Program-made: the position numbers and the translations under genes | Notes under the pieces: generated by a model | What the model was told of the DNA's origin: nothing | Seen by the model: the letters and a program-made list of their open reading frames with translations, nothing else | Databases searched by the model: none | Shown here: one piece after another, positions 24,975-33,155 of the stretch | How the letters are laid out: every line of letters begins with the position of its first letter | How positions within the stretch are numbered: position 1 is the stretch's first letter | Source: Spirochaetota bacterium | GTDB lineage: Bacteria; Spirochaetota; UBA4802; JAFGJZ01 | Length of the DNA: 64,000 bases | Assembly (NCBI GenBank): GCA_027858855.1 | Contig: JAQIBV010000007.1 | Location: 62,001 to 126,000 of the forward strand | Reading direction: 5' to 3'

Positions 24975-27260
24975 ATGATGAAAATGTTTACTACTGCGAA
25001 AAAATCTTTAATCAATGTTTTCTGTCTTATTACTGTTCTGCTTGTTACCTGCTCTCCTGAGGCCGCTGGCACTAATCTGACGGGACTTCGTTTCAGTAAC
25101 AGCTCTTCACAGATAATTAAGGAACTTTCTAACCGGCAGAAGTTAAATCCGGCAGAGAGCTTTCTTCTCGCAGAGACCTATTATAATGAAGGCGATTATA
25201 AAAAAGCTCTATTCAATTATGCAGGCGCCGCTTTTATTAACCGTGAACCAGGTGATCTCAAGCTGTATGCCCAGCCTATACACTCCTATCTTGGCCGTTC
25301 GTTTTTTCGCTCCGACTATTTTGATGCTGCATCGTTCAGAATCGCATCCATATTTTACAAATATAAAGAGTATGATTATGTTGTAAAATTCTGTGATTAC
25401 GTTTCAAAAGATGACCCGGCGCTGTTCTTTGAAGCTGTAAAACAGGCTATGGCGGCCTATTCGCAGCTTGAAGAGTACTCTCAGGCGCTTGAATACTCGG
25501 AAAAAATTGATACAGTTGTGTATAATAACGATTTTCACAAAATAATTCAGATACAGCGAGCATCGCTTTACAGTAAAACTATGGATTATGGTATGGCCAA
25601 AGATCTTTACTTGTCTGTTATAAAAGATAACAGCTTCTCTTGGCATGCACACACCTCGGCAATGCAGCTCAGCTCTCTTTTTACGTCAAACCAGATAACT
25701 CTGACAGATGAAGATCGGGCGATTATTGTACCGCCTCTTGTTGATTCAAAAAAAATCAAGGAGGCGGAGGAGGTTGTCGCTACATCTTCTGATTCTTTCG
25801 AAATAGACTATTCCCGAATGTTAATTCATCTTCACAGAAAGCAGACTTCAAAGGCTCGTGAAATTCGCCAGAAATATCAAAAGCAGAAACCGCTCTATGC
25901 ACGCATGCTTCTTGGTGAGGCCGATTTTCTCTGGTCAGGTAATAGGGCAGGGGCTGTTCAACTTTATCGACAGTTGATAGAGCTTAATCAGGAGAGTGAA
26001 CGTGAATTTGCACGGGTTTGCAGGTATCTGTACCAGCGAAAACGGTCACAGGCCTTTGACTATTTGCGACGTTACCGGTTAAAATATCCGGATACCAAAA
26101 ACAGCCAACAGTTTGAGTGGTACCAGGCTCGTCTGCAAATTCTTGACGGAAACTTAAATGCGGCGCTGCCTTTATTAAAATCAATAGTTTCTGATAAAAC
26201 ACATCAGTATTATGGAAATGGTGCCTGCTGGCTTTATCACTACTACCGTGTTAATGATACAAAAATGGCTTTGAGCTATTTTAAACAAGCTGTTACGTAC
26301 AGTCCTGATTCCTGGTATGTCTGGATACTGGCTGACCAGCTGAAAAATAACTACAATGTTCAGAAGCTAAATGATCAGTTTGCAACTGCTATTGCAGAAA
26401 AAGACTATGAGTCTGCCCATTTCGCCCATTTTATGCTCTATCTGTTACAAAAAGACGGCGTCTTAAAAGATCAGCGACTGGCTACACTTAAAAGCGCATT
26501 TCTGTATCCGCATACTGACCTTGATGATTATCTGACGACACCTCATGAGAGTATCTTCGTTGGTTTGCTGAGTACCTATTTTGATGCCGGATTCAGTGAT
26601 GGAATCAGTTCACTGCTTCACTACATGGACGAGACTGAAGAGAACCGTAAACTTAAGTATTTGATGCTGTCACGTTTAGGTGAGATCTATTCGCACTCTC
26701 ACTATGCTTTTCTTGGGACAATCCGTCTGCTTCGTGAATTTGAAATTGGTGAAGATATCACCCTGCTTGATGATTCGCTGGTTAAACGACTCTTTCCAAG
26801 GCCCTATTCTGAAATTGTTGCTGCTGTTTCAAAAAAATATCCGTCTGTTTTGCCGCATCAGATATATTCGGTCATGAAGTCTGAATCTGCATTCAGGCAC
26901 GATGCGGTCTCTTTCGTGGGAGCTTCTGGTTTGATGCAGGTGATGCCGGCAACAGGTCGTGGAATTGCGAATTCCTTGAAATTGAAGGAGTATGATCTGA
27001 GAGACCCACGGGTCTCAATTCTTTTCGGCTTTTATTATATGAACTGGCTCTCGGGACTCTATAATGGGGAGTTCGATCAGATGTTAGGTGGTTATAATGC
27101 CGGCCCCGGGAATATGAATAAGTGGAGAAAACGTTTTGATGTAACGGATAAGATCCCCTTTGCCGAACAGGTTCCTTTTGATGAAACAAGATTCTATATG
27201 TTTAAAACCCAGAAATATTTTATACAGTATAACACTGTTTATGGAGTAACGAATGAGTAG
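24975..27260 (+). CDS. Lytic transglycosylase lipoprotein with helical-repeat domain (Slt70-like)
   Basis: The 761-residue protein has a lipobox-type signal (LITVLLVTC), a long TPR-like superhelix (about 50-600), and a C-terminal SLT domain. That domain carries the catalytic glutamate at about position 637 in SVMKSESAFRHDAVS, the GLMQVMPATG motif and the GGYNAGPGN motif, all diagnostic for family 1 lytic transglycosylases. These cleave peptidoglycan glycan strands to 1,6-anhydro ends. The layout resembles soluble Slt70, with a membrane anchor added. The ATG at 24975 follows AGGGA; neighbouring ATGs at 24978 and 24984 are alternatives. The 3' end overlaps the HEAT gene by 8 nt, implying coupled translation. 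Confidence 0.93.
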   Translation: MMKMFTTAKKSLINVFCLITVLLVTCSPEAAGTNLTGLRFSNSSSQIIKELSNRQKLNPAESFLLAETYYNEGDYKKALFNYAGAAFINREPGDLKLYAQPIHSYLGRSFFRSDYFDAASFRIASIFYKYKEYDYVVKFCDYVSKDDPALFFEAVKQAMAAYSQLEEYSQALEYSEKIDTVVYNNDFHKIIQIQRASLYSKTMDYGMAKDLYLSVIKDNSFSWHAHTSAMQLSSLFTSNQITLTDEDRAIIVPPLVDSKKIKEAEEVVATSSDSFEIDYSRMLIHLHRKQTSKAREIRQKYQKQKPLYARMLLGEADFLWSGNRAGAVQLYRQLIELNQESEREFARVCRYLYQRKRSQAFDYLRRYRLKYPDTKNSQQFEWYQARLQILDGNLNAALPLLKSIVSDKTHQYYGNGACWLYHYYRVNDTKMALSYFKQAVTYSPDSWYVWILADQLKNNYNVQKLNDQFATAIAEKDYESAHFAHFMLYLLQKDGVLKDQRLATLKSAFLYPHTDLDDYLTTPHESIFVGLLSTYFDAGFSDGISSLLHYMDETEENRKLKYLMLSRLGEIYSHSHYAFLGTIRLLREFEIGEDITLLDDSLVKRLFPRPYSEIVAAVSKKYPSVLPHQIYSVMKSESAFRHDAVSFVGASGLMQVMPATGRGIANSLKLKEYDLRDPRVSILFGFYYMNWLSGLYNGEFDQMLGGYNAGPGNMNKWRKRFDVTDKIPFAEQVPFDETRFYMFKTQKYFIQYNTVYGVTNE

Positions 27261-28038
27261 ATTTATAACCATTCTGATTGTTGTTTTTTCACTTACTTCA
27301 TGTACAACTGGTATGTCGCGTAAAAAAGTTGATGCTGCTGTCGATTCCGCAGGAAAGGACTATCATGCTGCTGCAAGATGGCAGGAGAGGGAGGTTGCAA
27401 TTAAAACAGTTACTGCGTTTGTAACTGCCGAGGCTGTTGCGTTAAAGCTGGAAGCTCTTGAAGATACACACTCCCGTGTACGGGTTGCTGCGGCAAATGG
27501 ATTGTCTGCTGCTATTAGTAATGCTGAAATTCGTGAAAAGCTTGCTGAAAAAGCCAGGCGTGATCGGGAAGCATCTGTTCGGTATTCTGCCCTAAAAACA
27601 TTGGTACCCTCCGACGCCCCTGAGCTTTATCCTCTGTTTATTTTTTATGCAAACAGTCGTGATTGGCTGTTTCGAGAAATAGCATTTAAGGGGCTTATTG
27701 CCATAAATGATACAGATATTGTAGAAAAATCGGTTCCAACCATTGTAAAGGGTTTAAGAGATGAAAACGAAAGTGTGAAAGTTGCCATTCTTGAATCCAT
27801 AGAAGTTAAAAAAAGTGAGTATTACGAAGAGATCAGAAAAATATTTTTTACAGAAGGATACGAGACACAGATAACACTCCTATGTGCAACCTTAAAGGCT
27901 TTGTCGGGCTATAATTTAGATATTCGTGTCAGGGAAAGAGTTGAAAGGTTGATTTTGCATCCAAACAAGAGGGTGAGGATTTTAGCGCTTCGGGTTCTGA
28001 AATCAGAACCCGATTATATGGAAAAGCGCTCTAACTAA
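27253..28038 (+). CDS. HEAT-repeat lipoprotein
   Basis: A 261-residue protein starting MSRFITILIVVFSLTSCTTG with a lipobox cysteine at about position 17. The rest is a series of HEAT/armadillo-like helical pairs, for example ALEDTHSRVRVAAANGLSAA, ARRDREASVRYSALKTL, GLRDENESVKVAILESI and ILHPNKRVRILALRVLKSEP. HEAT arrays serve as protein-binding scaffolds. Its ATG overlaps the end of the transglycosylase gene (GGAG upstream), so it probably acts with that enzyme at the membrane, perhaps as an adaptor. The partner is inferred from overlap only. Confidence 0.85.
   Translation: MSRFITILIVVFSLTSCTTGMSRKKVDAAVDSAGKDYHAAARWQEREVAIKTVTAFVTAEAVALKLEALEDTHSRVRVAAANGLSAAISNAEIREKLAEKARRDREASVRYSALKTLVPSDAPELYPLFIFYANSRDWLFREIAFKGLIAINDTDIVEKSVPTIVKGLRDENESVKVAILESIEVKKSEYYEEIRKIFFTEGYETQITLLCATLKALSGYNLDIRVRERVERLILHPNKRVRILALRVLKSEPDYMEKRSN
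27991..28012. repeat. Near-perfect inverted repeat inside the 3' end of the HEAT gene
   Basis: CGGGTTCTGA (27991-28000), two bases, then its exact complement (28003-28012). It lies within codons about 10 from the stop. No T-tract follows, so it is more likely an mRNA 3'-end stabiliser or chance than a terminator. Confidence 0.55.
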
Positions 28039-28059
28039 AAGTAAGCTTTTTATCTGGAA

Positions 28060-28785
28060 TTATTTGGCTTTTTCTTTTGAGATATAGACTTTACTGTCAT
28101 TGTCAGAAATTATTTTTTCATAACGTTCGCGAATTTCAACTCGACGTTTCTCTTTTGCGTCGTTCAGACATTTTTCTCTATCAAATCTTAGTTTGCGGCA
28201 CTCATTTACAGTCTCTTCGGGCAGGTCATCCGCTTCGATGTACATATATGTAAGCATTCTGTCTTTAGAAATGCGGTAAGATTCGATAGCCTGTATCGGA
28301 CGGGTACGTACAAAGTAGTCGTTTGCCTGTAATATTGCAGCAGTCGACTGTGACATCATCTTTTCTTTTGTTTCGTTGTTTTTTTTGCCCCGAAGTGATT
28401 TTTTTATTCTTACCCGGACATCTCTCTCAATAAGCTCTTTTTGCATCGCCTCTGAATCTTCCTTGTATATCTTCGCAATATTCATTGCCGTTTCGCGAAT
28501 TTCAAGTTCGTTTTCTTCGAATTGTTTTGCAGATCTCTCATATTCACGTGAAAAATAGAGCGAGGAGGCTTCTGAATAGCTTTGAACAAGTTTATCGAAT
28601 TCGGCATCTCCGCCACCGTAGTTAAAAATAGCAGCTGTTAAAAGTTTAATGTTTCTGAAGTTTTCATAGCTTAAGCGTTTTATAACTGCTTTGGGGTCAT
28701 GATCAGGGCCATCAACTGCCTGGGCAAAAGCTAAAAATGATAGCGTAAATGCCAAAAAAACTGAGATAACGAATCCTTTCTTCAT
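28060..28785 (-). CDS. Exported alpha-helical protein, hypothetical
   Basis: The 241-residue protein has a clear signal peptide (MKKGFVISVFLAFTLSFLAF, cleavage after AQA) and a charged, coiled-coil-like mature part (AKQFEENELEIRETAMNIAK, EKMMSQSTAAILQANDYFV). TTAAGGAG precedes the ATG. It is convergent with the HEAT gene across 21 nt. The arrangement of helices and the Tyr-rich segments resemble the protein at 24015-24878, suggesting a spirochaete-type periplasmic helical family. No catalytic motif is seen and I do not recognise a named function. Confidence 0.65.
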   Translation of the reverse strand: MKKGFVISVFLAFTLSFLAFAQAVDGPDHDPKAVIKRLSYENFRNIKLLTAAIFNYGGGDAEFDKLVQSYSEASSLYFSREYERSAKQFEENELEIRETAMNIAKIYKEDSEAMQKELIERDVRVRIKKSLRGKKNNETKEKMMSQSTAAILQANDYFVRTRPIQAIESYRISKDRMLTYMYIEADDLPEETVNECRKLRFDREKCLNDAKEKRRVEIRERYEKIISDNDSKVYISKEKAK

Positions 28786-28895
28786 AATCCGGGCTCCTTA
28801 AAGAAAAACTATTAATTTATAATCAAATTACCGATACATTAAGTAAACTCTCTGTATAGGCAGACAACAGCCATGTTTCGACTGGTTTTACTGAT

Positions 28896-28925
28896 GCGTT
28901 ACCCTATTTCAGTTCAGGGTTACGC
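28896..28925. repeat. Inverted repeat between divergent genes
   Basis: GCGTTACCCT (28896-28905) and AGGGTTACGC (28916-28925) pair with one mismatch around 10 nt. It lies in the 245-bp divergent region between the helical protein and the NlpC/P60-like gene and could be an operator. Confidence 0.5.
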
Positions 28926-29030
28926 GATACATAGCGGGAAAATCCATTTCAGTGTCACATAGAGAATGGGTATATATATTTAAAAAAGTCAAGGAAAATT
29001 AGTATCTGTTATATCTTATGGAGGATTCAG

Positions 29031-29606
29031 ATGAGAAAAGTCTTTCCCGTCGTTATTTTTATAATTACGGTTGCAACATTCCTTATAGCTTCTGCAACGC
29101 CTGTCTCACAGGAGGAGAAAACTGTCAGAATGTCCATTATTATGGTTGCCAACAAATGCGTTGGAATTGGCTATCTGTTTAACGGCACAACTCCAAAGGG
29201 ATTTGATAATACGGGTTTTGTTCTTTATGTTTATTATAAAAATGGTATAGAGCTTCCCCGAACTGTTCTTTCAATGTTCAGAGCCGGTGAATATGTTGAT
29301 CCGAAAAACGCTAAACCGGGAGACCTGCTCTTTTTTCTCGAAGATCCGGTCGATACCTCTTCTATAAATCATGTTGGCCTCTATCTTGGTAAAGATAAGT
29401 TCATTCACATGCCTGGGGAGGGCTCTTATGTTCGGATCGATCGTCTGGTAAAAGATTCAAAGTGGAGCGCCCGTTTTGCCGGTGTTAAATCATATGCCAA
29501 GTTATTTTCATCATCATCTTCTTCATCGAAGGATTCCGAGCCTGTAACCAAACAGACTGTTTATGGTTCTTCGAGTGTTGAGTTTGAGACATCAGAGATG
29601 GAGTAG
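29031..29606 (+). CDS. NlpC/P60-fold exported protein lacking the catalytic cysteine
   Basis: The 191-residue protein has a signal sequence (VVIFIITVATFLIASA) and an NlpC/P60 domain at about residues 40-165. The family active site is normally D-C-S-G-hydrophobic in the first helix; here it reads GFDNTGFVLYVY, with N60 in place of cysteine. The later histidines are kept: H114 in INHVGLYLG and H126 in FIHMPGEG. The only nearby cysteine (VANKCVGIGY) is about 15 residues earlier and not at the catalytic place. The fold normally cuts peptidoglycan peptides; this member is probably a non-catalytic binder. The tail is Ser-rich (SSSSSSSKDSE). TGGAGG precedes the ATG. Confidence 0.85.
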   Translation: MRKVFPVVIFIITVATFLIASATPVSQEEKTVRMSIIMVANKCVGIGYLFNGTTPKGFDNTGFVLYVYYKNGIELPRTVLSMFRAGEYVDPKNAKPGDLLFFLEDPVDTSSINHVGLYLGKDKFIHMPGEGSYVRIDRLVKDSKWSARFAGVKSYAKLFSSSSSSSKDSEPVTKQTVYGSSSVEFETSEME

Positions 29607-29612
29607 TTCTGT

Positions 29613-31373
29613 TTAGAGTATACGGGTGATAAGTATTGACAGATCGTCTTCGGGTTCACTGTTTCCGGTGTAGTCATATATTTTCTGAAGTACAAATTCA
29701 GAAAGATCATCCGGTGAGAGTTCGCAGTTCTCTTTCAGTATTTCCATCAACTGCGGTTTGCCCAGAAAATTACCCTTTTTATCCTTCGACTCGACAATAC
29801 CGTCTGTATAAAGAATGAGTATGTCTCCTGGGTGTATCGGGCATGAGCTCGATACATACTCCTCCTCAGGAAACATGCCGACTATTGGGTTTAATGAACA
29901 TAATTCGGTATATGTGCCGTCTTTATGTAATAGTAGTACTTCGTTATGACCACCGTTTGAGTATATCAGCTCATTGATAGAAAGATCGATTATACCATAA
30001 AAGGCTGTTAGAAACATTCCTGCACCACCTACAGTTTTTAAAAGAGATGCGTTAATCTCATCAAGAACATAAAAAGGTGGGTTATGAGGTTTTGCAAGGT
30101 TAGCGAATGACATTTTCGCCATCGTTGTAATCAGGGCTGCAGAAATTCCGTGGCCACTGACATCCACAATTGCAATGCCCATAGAGTTGTCTGTAAATGG
30201 GAAAACATCATAATAGTCACCCCCCAGGTTCTGCATTGGGTGATATCGCCCTCCAATTTCGAAATACTCCGATTTCGGGAAGGTTCGGGGAATAATTATC
30301 TGTTGAACGGAACGAGCCATGAACAATTCACGTTCAAATGTCATATTTTTGATGTTAAGCTCATCATTTGCATGTTTTAACTGACGGGTTCGGTTATCAA
30401 CGAGATTCTCTAGTTCCTGATTAAGGTAGATGTTTTCGAATGCAATAGAGACATTTGTACAGAATATGTCTATCATATCACGTTCCCACTCCTGAAGAGC
30501 CTCGTTACGCTCAAGGTAGATGATGTTTTCACTGTTGTTTTGTGTCTTAAAAAATGCTATATAGTGGTATTCGTCATAAATATTTCGTTTTTCAGCGAAT
30601 GCGCGAGTTAACAGTTCATACTGTTTTGGCTCAAGAACCTCTTCAACCCTTGTGTTAATAGTGCTTTCACCGTATTTGCCGGTTGCGGCAAGTATAACCG
30701 GGTGGCCGTTTCTGTTGATTGCTGTTAATCCTGATGTTTGACAGTAGAAGGCATTGTCACTGTAACGCAATATTGATGTGAACTGGTCAAGAATACCGGC
30801 AACAAAATTCTGCAGAGAACGGACTTCAAAGATATGTGCAGTCGCTTCGATTATTCTTTCGAGGGCTTTCTTGTTCTTTTCAATTGTTATGATGTCACGG
30901 TATGAACGGAGCGCAGTAATTACAGTGCTGTAAAGACGTTCAGTTGTAAGCTCTGTCTTTGATTTGTAGTCATTGATGTCATATTCAACAATGACCCTCT
31001 TTTCTGGAGCCTGACCTGGTTGGCCGGTGCGAAGAATTATGCGTATAAGATTGTTTTTTATATCTTCGCGGATATAACGTGTCAGAAGAAGACCAGAGTT
31101 TTCCTGTTCCATGACAACATCAAGGAGGATAACCGCAATATCATCACGTTCCAGTAAAATTGATTTGGCTTCAGCTTCTGAAAATGCACTTATAAATTCA
31201 AGCTTTCTTCCCGAAAATTCCAGGTCAGATAGAACAAGCTTGGTGACTTTGTGCACATCCTGCTCGTCATCAACTATCAGTATTTTCCATGTTTCCCGGA
31301 TGCGGGAGTCTTGATTTTCATCGCATGTCTCTGCAAAAAAGATCAGATCTTCAGTGTCTTGCTTCGTCCCCAG
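29613..31373 (-). CDS. Receiver-DUF3369-PP2C (SpoIIE-type) phosphatase regulator, apparent CTG start
   Basis: The domain order is a CheY-like receiver (phospho-acceptor D85 in VILLDVVME), a DUF3369 region (LRTGQPGQAPE, DINDYKSKTELT), a coiled linker, and a C-terminal PP2C with GGDYYDVF, IVDVSGHGISAAL, YSNGGHNEV, YTDGIVESKD and DDLSIL. The only usual start, GTG 31256, would delete the receiver's first strand and acidic pair. Upstream the same frame encodes the expected EDLIFFAET and WKILIVDDEQDVH, back to CTG 31373 with AAAGAGG 6 nt before it. No in-frame ATG, GTG or TTG lies between. I therefore annotate CTG, 586 residues. It is an aspartate-switched Ser/Thr phosphatase. Convergent with the NlpC/P60 gene. 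Confidence 0.88.
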   Translation of the reverse strand: MGTKQDTEDLIFFAETCDENQDSRIRETWKILIVDDEQDVHKVTKLVLSDLEFSGRKLEFISAFSEAEAKSILLERDDIAVILLDVVMEQENSGLLLTRYIREDIKNNLIRIILRTGQPGQAPEKRVIVEYDINDYKSKTELTTERLYSTVITALRSYRDIITIEKNKKALERIIEATAHIFEVRSLQNFVAGILDQFTSILRYSDNAFYCQTSGLTAINRNGHPVILAATGKYGESTINTRVEEVLEPKQYELLTRAFAEKRNIYDEYHYIAFFKTQNNSENIIYLERNEALQEWERDMIDIFCTNVSIAFENIYLNQELENLVDNRTRQLKHANDELNIKNMTFERELFMARSVQQIIIPRTFPKSEYFEIGGRYHPMQNLGGDYYDVFPFTDNSMGIAIVDVSGHGISAALITTMAKMSFANLAKPHNPPFYVLDEINASLLKTVGGAGMFLTAFYGIIDLSINELIYSNGGHNEVLLLHKDGTYTELCSLNPIVGMFPEEEYVSSSCPIHPGDILILYTDGIVESKDKKGNFLGKPQLMEILKENCELSPDDLSEFVLQKIYDYTGNSEPEDDLSILITRIL

Positions 31374-31386
31374 AGTATACCTCTTT

Positions 31387-31935
31387 ACACCATTTTTGTT
31401 GTTCTGGCTGGATAAAAATATCTACCGTTCATGCTAAGGTAATAAACTATACGGAAAATTGCAACAAAATCATTAATGTTCATTAATGTTAAAAAAATAA
31501 AAAACCCAGAAAAATATTGAGAATATCATAATTCTGACTCGAAAAAAGCAATTATTCTTCGCCTTCGGCGGGGAATAATAATTTCTAAGAATATGTGCGT
31601 TTGAAAATTTAAAGCGAAAAACGTTGCACATAAGTTACTTTGTAATTTGTTAACCTGTTTAAATGTCACAAACTATTCAAAATGATCTATTTTTTTGTAT
31701 CGTTTCTGATCGGTTATCTGTTAAAGAGTGTAATAGTCGTTGGGGTGGTTAAACAGGCTGTTTGTAACTGCTTTGAGCTTTGTGCATCAGAATCTGTTTG
31801 ACAACCGGTCAGTACTTAATACAGTGCGGGACGTTGTCATGATGGCTTTTAATGCGATCCCGAAAGTTATCGTAATTTGATCTTAAAAACAATTTTTTGG
31901 GGATTTATATCATATTAAGAATTGAAGGAGATAGT
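31387..31935. other. Divergent intergenic region
   Basis: About 550 bases between the PP2C regulator and the outer-membrane barrel gene. No ORF seen. It contains one strong hairpin at 31551-31579. AT-rich, presumably carrying both promoters. Confidence 0.5.
31551..31579 (-). terminator. Stem-loop with leftward T-tract
   Basis: ATTATTCTTCGCC (31551-31563) pairs with GGCGGGGAATAAT (31567-31579), with two G-U wobbles and a 3-nt loop. Read leftward it is followed by TTGCTTTTTTC, as in an intrinsic terminator. The only upstream leftward sequence is non-coding, so it may end an unrecognised RNA or insulate the PP2C gene. Confidence 0.45.
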
Positions 31936-32604
31936 ATGAAAAAAATAGTAAGGTTATTTCTGTTGATATCAGTTATTGCCGGTTTTTCAGCGAATGGATT
32001 TGCGGGTAATGTGTCGGAACTTTCGATAGGAGGCACACAATCAGATGCTGTCGGTGATAAATGGGGTATGAACCTGAGTGCAGTGTGGTGGAATGAGATC
32101 AACTATTTGTTTGCATTGGGTTTTAATCCACAGTTTGTCTGGTTCAGATGGGATAAATATGTAACCGATCAGAGCGGTGATCGTGTCTATGAGCAGCGCG
32201 AAGTCGGAGGGGTTTTGGATGACTACCCAGTTATTGAGACAGCGAATGCCTACATGATTCCCTTGCATGTGGTCGCCAAACTGCAGTTTCCTCTTACAGA
32301 AACTATAACTCCTTTTATCAAAGGTGGTGGCGGTTATACCTTTATGCCTTTGACCTACACAAATGCTGAAACAGAGATGTATTCGGGACTCAGCTGGACT
32401 GCAGGTATTGGTTGTCAGTTTCGAGTGAAGGATATTCCCAATTTCAGGTTTTTTGTATCAGCTGATTATCGTGGATCACGTCTGACCGATTCTGATAATG
32501 TCCGAATCGACATGAGTGGAATAGCGGTTCATGCAGGTGTTCAGTATGGTTTAACACGTGAAAAGTCACGCCCGGCAACTGTTGATAGTGGTATTGTCTG
32601 GTAA
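31936..32604 (+). CDS. Small outer-membrane beta-barrel protein
   Basis: I start at ATG 31936 (GAAGGAGA upstream), giving 222 residues with a signal peptide MKKIVRLFLLISVIAGFSA, cleaved after FAG or nearby. The mature part has alternating strands with glycine and aromatic residues, such as WGMNLSAVWWNEINYLFALG, ITPFIKGGGGYTFMP, LSWTAGIGCQF, NFRFFVSADYRG and GIAVHAGVQYGL, typical of 8-strand OmpA/OmpW-like barrels. It lacks a final aromatic residue (it ends in SGIVW). No enzymatic motif. Function unknown; likely an outer-membrane structural or binding protein. Confidence 0.75.
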   Translation: MKKIVRLFLLISVIAGFSANGFAGNVSELSIGGTQSDAVGDKWGMNLSAVWWNEINYLFALGFNPQFVWFRWDKYVTDQSGDRVYEQREVGGVLDDYPVIETANAYMIPLHVVAKLQFPLTETITPFIKGGGGYTFMPLTYTNAETEMYSGLSWTAGIGCQFRVKDIPNFRFFVSADYRGSRLTDSDNVRIDMSGIAVHAGVQYGLTREKSRPATVDSGIVW

Positions 32605-32628
32605 AATTAGAAAAGTTGAAATTTGTAT

Positions 32629-32650
32629 CGCCTCATTTTAACATGAGGCG
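32629..32650. terminator. Convergent-gene hairpin
   Basis: CGCCTCAT (32629-32636) and ATGAGGCG (32643-32650) pair perfectly around 6 nt. The stem includes the stop codon of the leftward DUF4416 gene and follows the rightward barrel gene by 25 nt. Neither side has a strong T-tract. Confidence 0.55.
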
Positions 32651-33154
32651 GTACTTCTCTCGAAGCATCATGAAGTAGTTTAAATACTCCGGTTTTCGGT
32701 AATCGGGGTAGGTCCAGTCGAAAAAGACGAATTTTCCTCCCGTGTAGTAGTATTCATTCTCAAGATGTACCCCCTTATCAAGATAGACTCGATGGTAATA
32801 CTCTTTGCAACTGGCTAAACAGACATTTGATAGTGTGAGGTAACCTGGATCAATGTTAATCTTACGTGTGTTGTCGGGCAGGGAGAGTTTTGTCTCCAGT
32901 TTGTTTGTAAATAGTTTAATGTCAGTTATTCTGTTTCTTTCGATAAGGTTAGTAAAAGAGAAGAATAGCTTGAAAAGTTTTTCACCAATTTCTTCATAAT
33001 ATGACGAAAGTAAAAAGGGGATTGGTTCAGAAATAGTATCAACCGGCCCGAAGGTTTTATTCATTTCAATCATTGCACTCTTTGCCAGATCTTCCGATTC
33101 AGTCAGTACACCTGCAAAAAGCAGTGCAGGTTTTGGCAAGCGGGGTGCTGCCAC
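32633..33154 (-). CDS. DUF4416 family protein
   Basis: A 173-residue soluble protein with GTG start, its ribosome binding site (AAGGTG) lying over the end of mlaE one base upstream. Features that I associate with DUF4416 are the start PKPALLFAGVLTESEDLAKS, the middle INIDPGYLTLSNVCLASCKE and the end KFVFFDWTYPDYRKPEYLNYF. The family is frequent in spirochaetes and deltaproteobacteria and its function is not known. Tight coupling to mlaE suggests a link to envelope lipid transport, but this is context only. Confidence 0.82.
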   Translation of the reverse strand: MAAPRLPKPALLFAGVLTESEDLAKSAMIEMNKTFGPVDTISEPIPFLLSSYYEEIGEKLFKLFFSFTNLIERNRITDIKLFTNKLETKLSLPDNTRKINIDPGYLTLSNVCLASCKEYYHRVYLDKGVHLENEYYYTGGKFVFFDWTYPDYRKPEYLNYFMMLREKYRLMLK

Positions 33155-33155
33155 C

